Position numbers and translations under genes: made by a program | NCBI GenBank assembly: GCA_022360055.1 | Contig: JAKSDO010000054.1 | Span: 1-54,131 of the forward strand | DNA from: Cytophagales bacterium | GTDB taxonomy: Bacteria; Bacteroidota; Bacteroidia; Cytophagales; Cyclobacteriaceae | Direction of reading: 5' to 3' | Length of the DNA: 54,131 nucleotides | Notes under the pieces: generated by a model | The model's database searches: none | Seen by the model: only the letters and a program-made list of their open reading frames with translations | Told to the model about the DNA's origin: nothing | Part shown: positions 33,748-42,289 of the stretch, one piece after another | Layout: each line of letters begins with the position of its first letter | Position numbering within the stretch: the stretch's first letter is position 1

Positions 33748-34830
33748 TTATTTATTGCTTAATTCAAATTTCTTCATAAACTCGACCAGCTTCTTCACGC
33801 CTTCCGGCGGCATGGCATTGTAAATACTCGCCCGCATTCCGCCAACTGTTCTGTGACCTTTAAGGGTTTTCAGGCCAACAGACGCAGCTTCCTTGATAAA
33901 TTTGGCATCCAATTCCTCACTGGTTGTCACAAAAGGCACATTCATCGTAGATCGTGAAGCAAGGTCTGCAGTGCCTTTAAACAGGCTTGAATTGTCCAGA
34001 AAACCGTAAAGCCAACTGGCTTTTTCTTCATTGATCTTTTGCATCTCCACAACTCCGCCCCTTTCAAGCAACCATTCGAATACCAGACCTGCCATATAAA
34101 TGGCATATGTCGGAGGGGTGTTGAACATGGATCCGTTGTCGAGATGCGTCTTGTAGTTGAACATATTCGGAGTAACATCCAGCGCACTTCCGACCAGGTC
34201 TTTTCTGACAATTACAATGGCTACACCGGCAGGACCTATGTTCTTCTGGGCGCCTGCATAAATTACGCCAAAATCATTGACATCGTAAACCTGCGCCAGA
34301 ATATTTGACGACATATCCGCCACCAACGGCACATCGCCAACCGGCGGTAATTTCGGAAAAGTCGTACCGTAAATGGTATTGTTGGAAGTAATATGAACAT
34401 AATCAGCCTCAGGATCAAACATATCTGCAGAGAGCTCCGGTATATAGCTAAACGTTTTATCCTCGGAAGAGGCCACAACATTTACGGTCCCGTATCGCTT
34501 TGCCTCTGCAATTGCCTTTTTAGACCAGGCCCCCGTATTGATGTAGTCTGCTTTTCTTTTATCCGAAAATAAATTTAACGGCACCATCGCAAACTGACTT
34601 GAAGCGCCACCGTGCAGGAAAAGAATTTCATAGTTATCAGGAACCGACATTAACGTTTTGAGTTTTTCCTTGGCGCCATCAAAAATCCCCTTATATTCCG
34701 GTGAACGATGGCTCATCTCCATTACGGACATACCTGCCCCCTGATAATCAACCAAATCTTTTTGTGCTTTTTCCAGCACCTCTACCGGCAATGTCGCCGG
34801 CCCTGCAGAAAAATTATATACTCTAGGCAT
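33748..34830 (-). CDS. serC: Phosphoserine aminotransferase
   Basis: Transfers the amino group of glutamate to 3-phosphohydroxypyruvate; also serves 4-phosphohydroxythreonine in vitamin B6 synthesis. The 360-aa class V aminotransferase begins YNFSAGPATLP, has LHGGASSQFAMVPLNL and the PLP lysine K196 in YAGAQKNIGPAGV, and ends with GHRTVGGMRASIYNAMP. First gene of serC-serA-DUF1015. No clear promoter or riboswitch was recognised in the 380 bases before it. Confidence 0.97.
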   Translation of the reverse strand: MPRVYNFSAGPATLPVEVLEKAQKDLVDYQGAGMSVMEMSHRSPEYKGIFDGAKEKLKTLMSVPDNYEILFLHGGASSQFAMVPLNLFSDKRKADYINTGAWSKKAIAEAKRYGTVNVVASSEDKTFSYIPELSADMFDPEADYVHITSNNTIYGTTFPKLPPVGDVPLVADMSSNILAQVYDVNDFGVIYAGAQKNIGPAGVAIVIVRKDLVGSALDVTPNMFNYKTHLDNGSMFNTPPTYAIYMAGLVFEWLLERGGVVEMQKINEEKASWLYGFLDNSSLFKGTADLASRSTMNVPFVTTSEELDAKFIKEAASVGLKTLKGHRTVGGMRASIYNAMPPEGVKKLVEFMKKFELSNK

Positions 34831-35210
34831 TTTATTGATATTTGAAAATAACTAACAACAACTGGTTTCTGTAAAAAACCATGAATGCAACACTGAAGCT
34901 ACCAAAGAACTGCCAGTAAAAATTCCGAGGAATGAAATGGCTATATCAACGTAAAAAATAAAAAACACCTTGATTGTTAGTGGCTGTGTTATACTCATGA
35001 CTTTTGCGATCAACAACAACCGTAAAATACCGTTGTTTGACCCTGCGAAGATGCTCCTTAATCTTGAAAGATTCAAGGATTGGGAGGGATTAAAATTGCA
35101 TTATGATGTTTTTTTCATAATCGGTAAAATCTTTGTCCGCCGTATCGGCATAAATCCGTAAATTTATCTACTTCATTGGTATTTTGCCATAGAAAATACC
35201 GATCGAATTT
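34831..35210. other. 380-base divergent spacer between serC and DUF5655
   Basis: AT-rich, with start regions of two divergent genes. No supported coding frame; 63- and 74-codon frames have no family character. A TATTTTG string at about 35190 is one base short of the -7 consensus. Confidence 0.5.
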
Positions 35211-35621
35211 ATGTGGAAGTGCCCGAAATGCCGTCGCAAATTTAAAACCAGAAATCAATGGCATTCCTGCGCCATTGTAAAAGTTGACGATCTGTTTGAA
35301 AATAAGCTCTCCCTTGCCAAAAAAATTTATAATGAACTATTGGAACGATGCAAAGCGTTTTCCTCTTTTGAAATAGACACCACAAAAAGTTGCATATACT
35401 TTGTAGCGCATAAAAGGTTTATTGCAATAAAACCTCAAAAAAACGGGATCATTACCGAGTTTGTACTGAACCGGAGCAATGACGTGTTTCTGGTAATAAA
35501 GATCTCGGGAATAGGCAAATTCAAATATGCGCACCGGGTTATGCTGGATCGCGTAGAAAATGTTACTGACGAGCTGATGCGCTGGATCGAAGAAGCATAT
35601 ACGCTTCAGGTGAGTGATTAA
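35211..35621 (+). CDS. DUF5655 protein with N-terminal zinc knuckle
   Basis: A 136-aa protein. The N-terminus has a small zinc-binding motif C4-x2-C7-x10-H18-x-C20 (KCPKCRRKF, HSCA). The rest is the DUF5655 domain (KKIYNELLERC, FVAHKRFIAIKPQKNGIITEFVL cut, GKFKYAHRVML). The fold resembles small endonuclease-like or DNA-associated modules, but no function is established. Its last 59 bases overlap the 3' end of the convergent minus-strand gene at 35563. Confidence 0.8.
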   Translation: MWKCPKCRRKFKTRNQWHSCAIVKVDDLFENKLSLAKKIYNELLERCKAFSSFEIDTTKSCIYFVAHKRFIAIKPQKNGIITEFVLNRSNDVFLVIKISGIGKFKYAHRVMLDRVENVTDELMRWIEEAYTLQVSD

Positions 35622-36183
35622 AAAGATTTAATGCCCTTTTCAGACCCTTTGCATAACTTTCATTTTTTATCGGCGATTCCCGCAGATATTTTCCCCGAAT
35701 TTCATTTACAAGCCCGATCAGGTTATTTTCACACCCAGCCATTTCGTAATTAATCAATAGCAAGAGGGCAGTCTTTAGCGCCAATGCCCTCACCCGGACG
35801 GTATGCAGCGAAGCTCTGGACGGGTGGATATGGATATATCTCTGCGGTTCCCTGCCAATCAATAATGTCCAGCTCGATTTATCGCTTAGTTCGAGCATTT
35901 TAAATTTCTTCCGGGATGTATTTACAAATCGCAAATAGTCCCGTCGCTCATAGCACTTCATAGATTTCAATTGTCCGGCTATTTCCATGCAAATTTGCGC
36001 AACAGACAACCCTCCGCAATAAAGGTCGATCATGGAATTTCCGACTTTAAGCAATTGGTTATTTTGCCGGGCGGCACTCAGCAAACCGTGCCTGGAGGCC
36101 GACACAAAATTGATCTGGGAAGCACGATGATGCTTGATCGCATTGAACAAAACCGGTGGAGCAATATTTTCCTGGAAAGACAT
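35563..36183 (-). CDS. Conserved-looking protein of unknown function, partner of APP1-like phosphatase
   Basis: A 206-aa basic, helical protein without signal peptide or membrane segment; no family recognised. Its ATG follows the APP1-like stop directly (TAA then ATG at 36183), so translation is probably coupled and the two products are likely to act together. Noticeable segments: RKKFKMLELSDKSSWTLLIG and RYIHIHPSRASLHTVRVRAL. Two cysteines at the middle (CGGLSVAQIC) are close enough to be linked or to bind metal. The 3' end overlaps the convergent DUF5655 gene by 59 bases. Confidence 0.65.
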   Translation of the reverse strand: MSFQENIAPPVLFNAIKHHRASQINFVSASRHGLLSAARQNNQLLKVGNSMIDLYCGGLSVAQICMEIAGQLKSMKCYERRDYLRFVNTSRKKFKMLELSDKSSWTLLIGREPQRYIHIHPSRASLHTVRVRALALKTALLLLINYEMAGCENNLIGLVNEIRGKYLRESPIKNESYAKGLKRALNLFNHSPEAYMLLRSSASARQ

Positions 36184-37092
36184 TTACCGAAGAGATTTAA
36201 AAGGCACATTGCTGCGAAGTACACTCTGCTGAAACCGATGGATTTTCCTCTCATTCTTGATATAGGGCAATTTTCTGATCATCACTCCCTTAATACGGTC
36301 TTTGTATCTCGAAACAATCTCAGAATAGATTTCCATATCTCTTTGCCCATTGTCCCCAACTAAAATAAATTTTTTATTCGGATAAAATCCCAGCAAAAAC
36401 TGAATACTGTTCATCTTGTGATTATTGTCGATGTTTCCGTTGACGATCAGTTCCCGGATCCCTTTTTTCAATTGTTGCAAAAAAAATACTCCTTTCGGCA
36501 ATTCATTAATACTGAAAAAATCTACCAGAAAATCATACAAATTCCATTCACTGTTTGAGACATAAAAAAAATCCCGGGGATGAGCCGTATCATTCAGATC
36601 CCGGATGTGTGCGTGCCAGTTTTTAATATACGGAATAGTCTTCCTGGTATGCGCATTTCGAAACAGGACCAGGGCCAGCTTTCTGATGAGCCGGGTGCTG
36701 TGAGATACTAACAGCGTATCATCAATATCTGATATAACTCCGGTTTCATGCTCATCAGACACATAAAACTCACTTTTGAATTGTTTATTGTTTCTCTTCC
36801 AGAACAGCTCATAGGGATACCAGCCGGGCCTGCTCAATTTGTGTTTGATCTCAATAGTAAAAAAACCCTTGTTATTGGTTCTTACGCGTTGTTCGATCCC
36901 TTGGAGCCTGATATCAACGGCGGTCCACTTCAGGGGCCTGGCCCTAAACCGATGAATCGTTTGTTTTATGTTTCGCCTTCTCCCGTGATGTGGTTCTACA
37001 TCTCGAACTTTGTGCTTTTCAAAGGCATGCCCTGAAATGATCACTTTTTCTGAGTTGGCTATTCCCCGGTATCCTATAATCTTTGACTCCAC
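36184..37092 (-). CDS. APP1-like phosphatidate phosphatase domain protein (DUF2183)
   Basis: A 302-aa protein. After an N-terminal beta-sandwich-like region (about 1-115) comes a HAD-type catalytic domain with D122-x-D124-D-T126 (ISDIDDTLLVS), a YVSNSEWNLYDFL motif with the second-motif Ser, and GDNGQRDMEIY with the final acidic residues. Yeast App1p catalyses magnesium-dependent phosphatidate dephosphorylation with the same core. Bacterial members may act on phosphatidate or related lipids. Coupled to the unknown downstream gene with no spacing. Confidence 0.85.
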   Translation of the reverse strand: MESKIIGYRGIANSEKVIISGHAFEKHKVRDVEPHHGRRRNIKQTIHRFRARPLKWTAVDIRLQGIEQRVRTNNKGFFTIEIKHKLSRPGWYPYELFWKRNNKQFKSEFYVSDEHETGVISDIDDTLLVSHSTRLIRKLALVLFRNAHTRKTIPYIKNWHAHIRDLNDTAHPRDFFYVSNSEWNLYDFLVDFFSINELPKGVFFLQQLKKGIRELIVNGNIDNNHKMNSIQFLLGFYPNKKFILVGDNGQRDMEIYSEIVSRYKDRIKGVMIRKLPYIKNERKIHRFQQSVLRSNVPFKSLR

Positions 37093-37605
37093 GTATTGAA
37101 ATTATGAAATTGGGATTAGAATTAGAAATTGTCGAAACGATCTTCGCAATCAATGCGGAGAACTATTTCGCATAATTGCAGCCTGTCAGCTTCTGCGCTT
37201 GAGGATCAACTTCAAATTACATGAAATGCAATGAAGATTTTGAAGGACTTCTTGACCGTGATGTATTGGGCACTTTGGGTCAAAGCGCTCCCGGATGCTC
37301 AAGGTCAACTAAGTGCACCGGATTACGATGGGTAAGTTTTCGCATTGGCGGTTGCGATGAGAAGACTGGAGGGCGAGTGCGTAGAGACCGGTCGTCTCAT
37401 TTCCCCGGTGAAATCTGCTCGCCTGACTGCATTCCGAAATGAACTTTGGTTTTGCGCACCAGGCTTGGGCTTAACCTTCAATCTTTTGTATTTAAAGAAA
37501 ATACACCTCATTTCAAATAAACATTTAACCACTGACAAATTCTTTGTTCCAAAGATTATTCAAAATTTATACCTTAGGTATATCCTCAATATTAACCATA
37601 AAACA
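37093..37605. other. 512-base gene-free stretch before the short ORF and DUF4097 gene
   Basis: No supported gene. A plus frame is open from 37345 into the short ORF at 37606, but only the part after the ATG at 37606 is shared with the second copy at 47599. A 13-base palindrome ATACC-TTA-GGTAT lies at 37569-37581, and a partial inverted repeat at about 37360-37400. No complete promoter consensus was found. Confidence 0.45.
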
Positions 37606-37698
37606 ATGAAACCGGTAGGACCGGAGCAAATTCAGGACACGCACAAGCATGATCACATTGCTCTGTGTGTCAGCAAACTAAAAAAAATAAACAGATGA
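37606..37698 (+). CDS. Short 30-aa ORF, duplicated at 47599, overlapping the DUF4097 start
   Basis: ATG at 37606 to TGA at 37696-37698, product MKPVGPEQIQDTHKHDHIAL then CVSKLKKINR. The TGA overlaps the next gene's ATG as ATGA (37695-37698), the classic arrangement for translational coupling. A second copy at 47599 matches about 65 of 78 bases, and similarity begins at the ATG. Of 13 differences, 4 are synonymous, so coding constraint is not proved. It could be a small protein, a leader peptide or a conserved 5' leader RNA. His/Asp-rich HKHDH might bind metal. Confidence 0.45.
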   Translation: MKPVGPEQIQDTHKHDHIALCVSKLKKINR

Positions 37699-38720
37699 AA
37701 AACTATTTATTATTGACCGTACTTGTTTTTTTGGGCATCCGTGCCCTTGCCCAGATCCCCGGGGATTTTTCATTTCGGCAAACCTATAAAATATCGGAAC
37801 CTGCCGAAATGTCTATTTCAACAAATGATGGGTTTATATATGCATTTGGGAAAAACTCCAATGAAATCGAGGTTTACTTTATTGTAAAGAAAGACAATAG
37901 AGTAGTCGATATCGATCTTGATGAACTGGAAGAGCATGTAAACATAGACATATCGAGCTCCTCAGGCAATCTGGAAATAATCATCAAACAAAAAGAGACA
38001 AGCTGGATTAAAAACTGGAAAGACCGGTACTATGTATCTCTCCATATTTTAGCGCCGACAAGAACGGAATGCCTTCTGAAGACATCTGACGGAGACATCG
38101 AAATGATCGGTTTCAAAGGCAACCAGCAATGTAAAACAAGTGATGGCGATATCCTGGCCGAAGATATTGAAGGAGATCTTTACGCGCGAACCTCCGATGG
38201 TGACATAGATATTTCGAATGTGGAGGGATCGGTTGAATCAATCACCAGCGATGGCGATATCAAAGCCTTGAACATCAAGGGGGCATCCAGTTTCAGGACG
38301 AGTGACGGGAAAGTTTTTGCCAGCGATCTTCATGGCAATACCCATGCGACCACCAGTGACGGAAACATCATCCTGGAAAATGCCATGGGGGAGCATACGG
38401 TCCGGACTTCCGATGGGAACATTATTTTTGAGAAAATGCAAGGTTCGCTTACAGCTCAAACATCGGATGGCGACATCCGGGGAGACCTTAATTCCGTAAC
38501 CAATAAATTATACCTGAAAACAAGCGACGGAAATATTTCCGTGTCGGTTCCGAATGGCTTAGGGATGAATGTGAGGCTTAAGGGAGAAGATATTCATACC
38601 AAACTCGAAGACTTTTCCGGGGATACCAGCGATCACCTGATCGAAGGTACCATACGCGGAGGTGGTGTGAAAGTAGAACTGATTACCTCGGATGGGGACA
38701 TCAATTTGAATTACAATTAA
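37695..38720 (+). CDS. DUF4097 beta-solenoid protein with TSDG repeats, exported
   Basis: A 341-aa protein with a signal peptide (NYLLLTVLVFLGIRALAQ). From about residue 125 it carries ten TSDG[DNK] repeats spaced mostly 17-20 residues (KTSDGDIEM, ARTSDGDID, RTSDGNIIF and so on), each turn ending in a hydrophobic beta strand, as in the DUF4097/adhesin-like right-handed solenoid. In Bacteroidota such genes often sit with anti-sigma factors; none is seen here. It starts at the ATG at 37695, overlapping the short upstream ORF by ATGA. Role unknown, possibly surface-associated. Confidence 0.85.
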   Translation: MKNYLLLTVLVFLGIRALAQIPGDFSFRQTYKISEPAEMSISTNDGFIYAFGKNSNEIEVYFIVKKDNRVVDIDLDELEEHVNIDISSSSGNLEIIIKQKETSWIKNWKDRYYVSLHILAPTRTECLLKTSDGDIEMIGFKGNQQCKTSDGDILAEDIEGDLYARTSDGDIDISNVEGSVESITSDGDIKALNIKGASSFRTSDGKVFASDLHGNTHATTSDGNIILENAMGEHTVRTSDGNIIFEKMQGSLTAQTSDGDIRGDLNSVTNKLYLKTSDGNISVSVPNGLGMNVRLKGEDIHTKLEDFSGDTSDHLIEGTIRGGGVKVELITSDGDINLNYN

Positions 38721-38842
38721 TTGGAGTCTAGGTTAAGTATCATCGATCTCAATAAAATCTGAGTCAACAAGGCGGCCAAAATCAATTTAATCTCAAGATA
38801 TTTGAAAATAAAAACCTCAAAGTACCACGCGATAATTTTCTA

Positions 38843-39595
38843 TCATTCCTGAAATTCAAGAATGCCAAAGTACTTTGGCAGATGAAAGTTTGGTCTTGGG
38901 AAATCCACCGGCGCCCAGGTAAGCCAGTGCGGATGCGAAGTTTTATCGGCACATTTATAAAAATTGGCTCGCCAAATTGCGCCGGTTTCAGGCGCTGAAA
39001 AATCATGGTATTTTTTAAGCATTGAAAATGGGATTCGATACTCCACCATCCAGGTAGTCTTATCTTCAATCTCGGGATCGACAACCTCCGGAAGAGAGTG
39101 CGCTACTGTCATCATAGGAATATCGTCACTGTTGATGTTTACCTTATCTGTTCCGGGTTTCATCTGGTGATGGAAAAGCATCGTGCCTCCGCAATTCATT
39201 TCCAGATTAAAATAACCCGCATCAATATCGCTTTCGGGAGTAAAAAAGAATTCTACGCAACTGTCCTGATAAACCGGATCCTGGTGATCGGTGTGCACGG
39301 CTTTTACGTACTGATCTTCAACGCGGAAAATTACATAAATGGCCTCGTCATCATATCCTAGTTTTGCCTGGGTAAAAGGGAAATGGGTTGGTCTGTCTCC
39401 CATAAATTGATCGATTTGAATGGGTTTGATCCTATTCCACGGCAACTTATTCCAGACCGCATTTATATCCGGTGCATGTTCAAGCCTGGCGACCGGATAA
39501 AAAGCCTTCTCAGCCTTGCCGGATTTATCTGCAACCTGACGGCAGGCGGCTATAAATATTAAAAAAGTAATTATGGGAACTATAGCAGATTTCAT
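38843..39595 (-). CDS. CBM9-like carbohydrate-binding lipoprotein
   Basis: A 250-aa protein with a lipoprotein signal ending I-A-A-C18. The mature part is a family 9-like beta-sandwich module: WNKLPWNRI, KLGYDDEAIYVIFRVEDQYV split at VED, QDSCVEFFFTPE, YFNLEMNCGG and the C-terminal ANFYKCADKTSHPHWLTWAP. Such stand-alone modules are outer-membrane lipoproteins of unclear ligand, sometimes tied to xylan or other glycan use. No glycoside hydrolase is adjacent. Orientation is convergent with DUF4097. Confidence 0.88.
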   Translation of the reverse strand: MKSAIVPIITFLIFIAACRQVADKSGKAEKAFYPVARLEHAPDINAVWNKLPWNRIKPIQIDQFMGDRPTHFPFTQAKLGYDDEAIYVIFRVEDQYVKAVHTDHQDPVYQDSCVEFFFTPESDIDAGYFNLEMNCGGTMLFHHQMKPGTDKVNINSDDIPMMTVAHSLPEVVDPEIEDKTTWMVEYRIPFSMLKKYHDFSAPETGAIWRANFYKCADKTSHPHWLTWAPVDFPRPNFHLPKYFGILEFQE

Positions 39596-39747
39596 ATCGG
39601 TCTCAGTAAAATTTTAAAGTCTAAACAATTATGAATTTAAATCTATTTTAACCGTTATCAATGTGTTTTGCGGGAAAATGCTTCAACCTAGTTTGTCAAG
39701 TTATGGAAATCAACCTGTTTTTCTCCTACCCTACAAGGCGTCAGATT

Positions 39748-39799
39748 GATTTCGACTTCTTCCCTCCGGGGAATCAAAGGGTAGAAAGAAGCCGAAATC
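39748..39799. repeat. Imperfect long hairpin in intergenic DNA
   Basis: GATTTCGACTTCTT (39748-39761) pairs with AAGAAGCCGAAATC (39786-39799), one internal mismatch, loop of 24. There is no T-run, so it is a structured element rather than a clear terminator. Confidence 0.5.
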
Positions 39800-40149
39800 C
39801 TTCTCAGGGCAAAATTTGACAAAGCAGGATTAACGCGGTTCATTATTCCCGCTGGAACTTAGTGGAGATTGACCGGCCGGGACGAGGCAGCCCCGATTTG
39901 ACGGCAGAGACAAGGAATCTGAATTTGGTCAAATCAGATTCCGGAATCAGGTTTATCCTTTTATCCATATGAAGCGCTCATGCACAAAATAATGAAATCG
40001 ATATTAACAGGAAAACCGGCTATTATGCGGAAGTTGGCCTTAAAAGACCTAAAAGTGCTCGAAGATATGTCAAAGGTATTTTACCCCAGCGATTCATAAC
40101 CACTCAAAATGAGATTTAATTACTTCATCTTTTATTGTATTACAGGCTA

Positions 40150-40179
40150 TTTGTTTTTTAAAAATATATTATATTTTTG
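40150..40179 (+). promoter_or_regulatory. DUF2795 gene promoter
   Basis: TTTG (40150-40153), 18-base spacer, TATTTTTG (40172-40179) followed by CAC: a good Bacteroidota promoter 26 bases before the ATG. Confidence 0.7.
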
Positions 40180-40205
40180 CACGATTATTTAGAAACCATA
40201 AAAAT

Positions 40206-40427
40206 ATGTACTGGACATTAGAACTAGCTTCATACTTGGAAGACGCTCCGTGGCCCGCTACGAAAGACGAGTTGATTGATTTTTCGATCCGCTCCGGAGC
40301 CCCGATGGAAGTTGTTGAAAATTTGCAAGAATTGGAAGATGATGGACAGCCATATGAAAATATTGAAGAAATATGGCCAGATTATCCTACCAAAGAAGAT
40401 TTCTTCTTTAATGAGGATGAATATTAG
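40206..40427 (+). CDS. Small acidic DUF2795 protein
   Basis: A 73-aa, strongly acidic protein (MYWTLELASYLEDAPWPATK, then ELIDFSIRSGAPMEVVENL) ending DYPTKEDFFFNEDEY. It matches the DUF2795 family, small winged-helix-like proteins of unknown role that are very well kept in Bacteroidota. It has its own consensus promoter and is followed 28 bases later by an intrinsic terminator, so it is a single-gene unit. Strong promoter and small acidic product suggest an abundant protein; no partner gene is linked. Confidence 0.9.
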   Translation: MYWTLELASYLEDAPWPATKDELIDFSIRSGAPMEVVENLQELEDDGQPYENIEEIWPDYPTKEDFFFNEDEY

Positions 40428-40455
40428 TGGTTAAAGATCATAACCTTACATGCAG

Positions 40456-40491
40456 GGCGATGCACTACAAGTTCATCGCCTTATTTTTTTT
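40456..40491 (+). terminator. Terminator of the DUF2795 gene, overlapping the 3' end of ispD
   Basis: GGCGATG (40456-40462) pairs with CATCGCC (40474-40480), loop of 11, then TTATTTTTTTT. The ispD stop and final codons on the other strand lie in the loop and right arm. Confidence 0.85.
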
Positions 40492-41154
40492 CAAAATTGC
40501 TCCGGCGACTATGAGGTCTTCCGGGGTTGTTATTTTAATGTTCTCATAACTCCCTTCAAACAGAGATATGTTCATGCCATTTTTCTCCGCTACACTTGCA
40601 TCGTCGGTATATTCCGAGTCTAATGCTAAATTGGAATAAGCGGATTTAATAAGTTTGGTCTGAAAGGTTTGAGGCGTCTGAATAGACCGGTACTTTGATC
40701 TGTCGATAGATATCGTTTTATCTTTATCGACCAGGCGAAGACTTTCTTTAAGTCGGGTAGAAGCAATCGCGCAACCATGAATTTGCGCCAATCTGAATGA
40801 AGCGCTAATTATTTCCTGTCTGACGAGGGGCCGCACGCCATCATGAATTGCTACAAGGCTGTCATCGGCTCCAATGGCATTTAGTCCGTTATAGACGGAA
40901 TGAGTTCTTGTATGACCTCCGTCGACGATCTTTACGGGATATGCAAAATCATGCTCCCTGCAAAGCGCCGTCCAATGATTACGTTCCTCTTCGGGCAGCA
41001 CTAAAATAATCGAAAGTTCGGTAGAATATTTTTTGAACGCATCCAACGTATGCATTAGAATTGGCCTGTTTTCCAGCAATAAAAACTGCTTTGGGATACT
41101 GCTGTTCATCCTGGAGCCACTACCACCGGCAACAATTATGGCATATTCTTTCAT
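40465..41154 (-). CDS. ispD: 2-C-methyl-D-erythritol 4-phosphate cytidylyltransferase
   Basis: Third step of the MEP isoprenoid pathway: CTP plus MEP to CDP-ME. The 229-aa protein has the CTP-binding loop AIIVAGGSGSRMNSSIPKQF, VDGGHTRTHSVYNGL, AIHDGVRPLV and the C-terminal TPQTFQTKLIKSAY, TDDASVAEKNG and GSYENIKITTPEDL. It lies after queA on the same strand; the whole 35-base gap is occupied by a terminator hairpin whose U-tract ends two bases before the ATG, so ispD must be expressed by read-through or from a promoter inside queA. Confidence 0.96.
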   Translation of the reverse strand: MKEYAIIVAGGSGSRMNSSIPKQFLLLENRPILMHTLDAFKKYSTELSIILVLPEEERNHWTALCREHDFAYPVKIVDGGHTRTHSVYNGLNAIGADDSLVAIHDGVRPLVRQEIISASFRLAQIHGCAIASTRLKESLRLVDKDKTISIDRSKYRSIQTPQTFQTKLIKSAYSNLALDSEYTDDASVAEKNGMNISLFEGSYENIKITTPEDLIVAGAILKKNKAMNL

Positions 41155-41155
41155 A

Positions 41156-41179
41156 TAAAAAAGGCTTCAAGAAGAAGCC
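41156..41179 (-). terminator. Intrinsic terminator filling the queA-ispD gap
   Basis: On the minus strand GGCTTC (41179-41174), loop TTCTT, GAAGCC (41168-41163), then a T-run to 41156. It would end the queA transcript directly before the ispD start codon (41154). Confidence 0.85.
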
Positions 41180-41189
41180 AAAAGATAAT

Positions 41190-42236
41190 CTAAATTATCA
41201 GCATGGCATCGCCATAACTGAAAAACCTGTATTTTTCTTTTATTGCCGTTTGGTATGCATCCATAACGAGCTCATAACCGCCAAATGCACAAGCCATCAT
41301 CAACAGAGTACTTTCCGGCATGTGAAAATTTGTAATGAGCGCATTACATATCTTAAAGTCGTACGGCGGGAAAATAAACTTGTCGGTCCAGCCCTCTCTT
41401 TCTTTCAACCTCCCATTGGCAGAAACCGAAGATTCAAGCGCCCGCATGCACGTAGTGCCAACCGCACAAACTCTTTTTTTATTATCGAGCGCGTTGTTTA
41501 CGATATTTACGGTTTTCGAATTCACGAAAAAATTCTCCGAATCCATTTTATGTTTCGTGAGATCTTCTACATCTACAGGCCTAAAGGATCCGAGGCCGAT
41601 GTGAAGTGTAATTGGAGTAATATCCGCTCCAATAATTTCCATCCGTTTCACCAATTGCCTAGTGAAATGCATCCCTGCCGTAGGAGCTGCTACGGCTCCG
41701 ATTTTATCTGCGAAAATTGTCTGGAACCGTTCCCTGTCTTCCGGTTCTGTGTCGCGTTTAATGTATTTTGGAAGCGGCGTTTCACCCAATGAGTCAATCA
41801 GGCTTCTGAATTCCCCATCGTCTCCGTCGTAAAGAAATCGAATGGTTCTGCCCCTGGAAGTTGTATTATCTATAACTTCCGCAACCAGATCCCCTTCTCC
41901 GAAATAGAGTTTGTTCCCTACCCGGATCTTTCTGGCAGGATCGACTAAAACATCCCACAATCTCATTTCTTTGTTTAATTCCCTGAGTAAAAACACCTCA
42001 ATCTTTGCCCCTGTCTTTTCCTTATTGCCGTAAAGGCGGGCGGGGAAAACCTTCGTATCATTGATCACGAGCACATCTCCTTCTTCAAAGTATTCAATGA
42101 TATCTTTGAATATTTTGTGCTCAATTTTTCCCGAGTCTTTGTGAATAACCATTAACCGGGATTCATCCCTGTTTTCAGCCGGATATAAAGCTATGGAGCC
42201 AGCTGGCAAATCGAACTTGAATTCAGATAGTTTCAT
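41190..42236 (-). CDS. queA: S-adenosylmethionine:tRNA ribosyltransferase-isomerase
   Basis: QueA transfers and isomerises the ribose of SAM onto preQ1 in tRNA, making epoxyqueuosine. The 348-aa protein starts [20 protein letters not shown] and has [37 protein letters not shown] and the final [12 protein letters not shown] and [12 protein letters not shown] motifs, all typical of the family. It is divergent from the MacB-like permease; TAACTTTG on the minus strand at 42297-42290 is a good -7 box. Downstream is the terminator before ispD. Confidence 0.97.
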   Translation of the reverse strand: MKLSEFKFDLPAGSIALYPAENRDESRLMVIHKDSGKIEHKIFKDIIEYFEEGDVLVINDTKVFPARLYGNKEKTGAKIEVFLLRELNKEMRLWDVLVDPARKIRVGNKLYFGEGDLVAEVIDNTTSRGRTIRFLYDGDDGEFRSLIDSLGETPLPKYIKRDTEPEDRERFQTIFADKIGAVAAPTAGMHFTRQLVKRMEIIGADITPITLHIGLGSFRPVDVEDLTKHKMDSENFFVNSKTVNIVNNALDNKKRVCAVGTTCMRALESSVSANGRLKEREGWTDKFIFPPYDFKICNALITNFHMPESTLLMMACAFGGYELVMDAYQTAIKEKYRFFSYGDAMLII

Positions 42237-42289
42237 ATTTAATATTACGGTATTAAATAGTATTTAAAGAGTGAAAAATTAAAAGGCTG

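Larger units (their letters stand above)
39596..40205. other. 610-base stretch with a hairpin repeat, a possible 39-aa ORF and the DUF2795 promoter
   Basis: No confirmed gene. It contains the hairpin at 39748-39799 and the DUF2795 promoter at 40150-40179. An open frame at 39980-40099 would encode 39 residues (MHKIMKSILTGKPAIMRKLA then LKDLKVLEDMSKV); it has no family support and may be chance. Confidence 0.5.

Noticed and set aside
34831-35210. Riboswitch upstream of serC
   Set aside because: No glycine, SAM or other known aptamer core could be recognised by eye.
38080-38700. Possible CRISPR or tandem DNA repeat
   Set aside because: The regularity comes from the TSDG protein repeats of DUF4097; the DNA copies differ and there are no spacers.
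39980-40099. 39-aa plus-strand ORF
   Set aside because: No promoter, family or second copy; kept only as a note.
41061-41792. 243-codon plus-strand open frame opposite ispD/queA
   Set aside because: Shadow of two well-recognised minus-strand genes; no family character.
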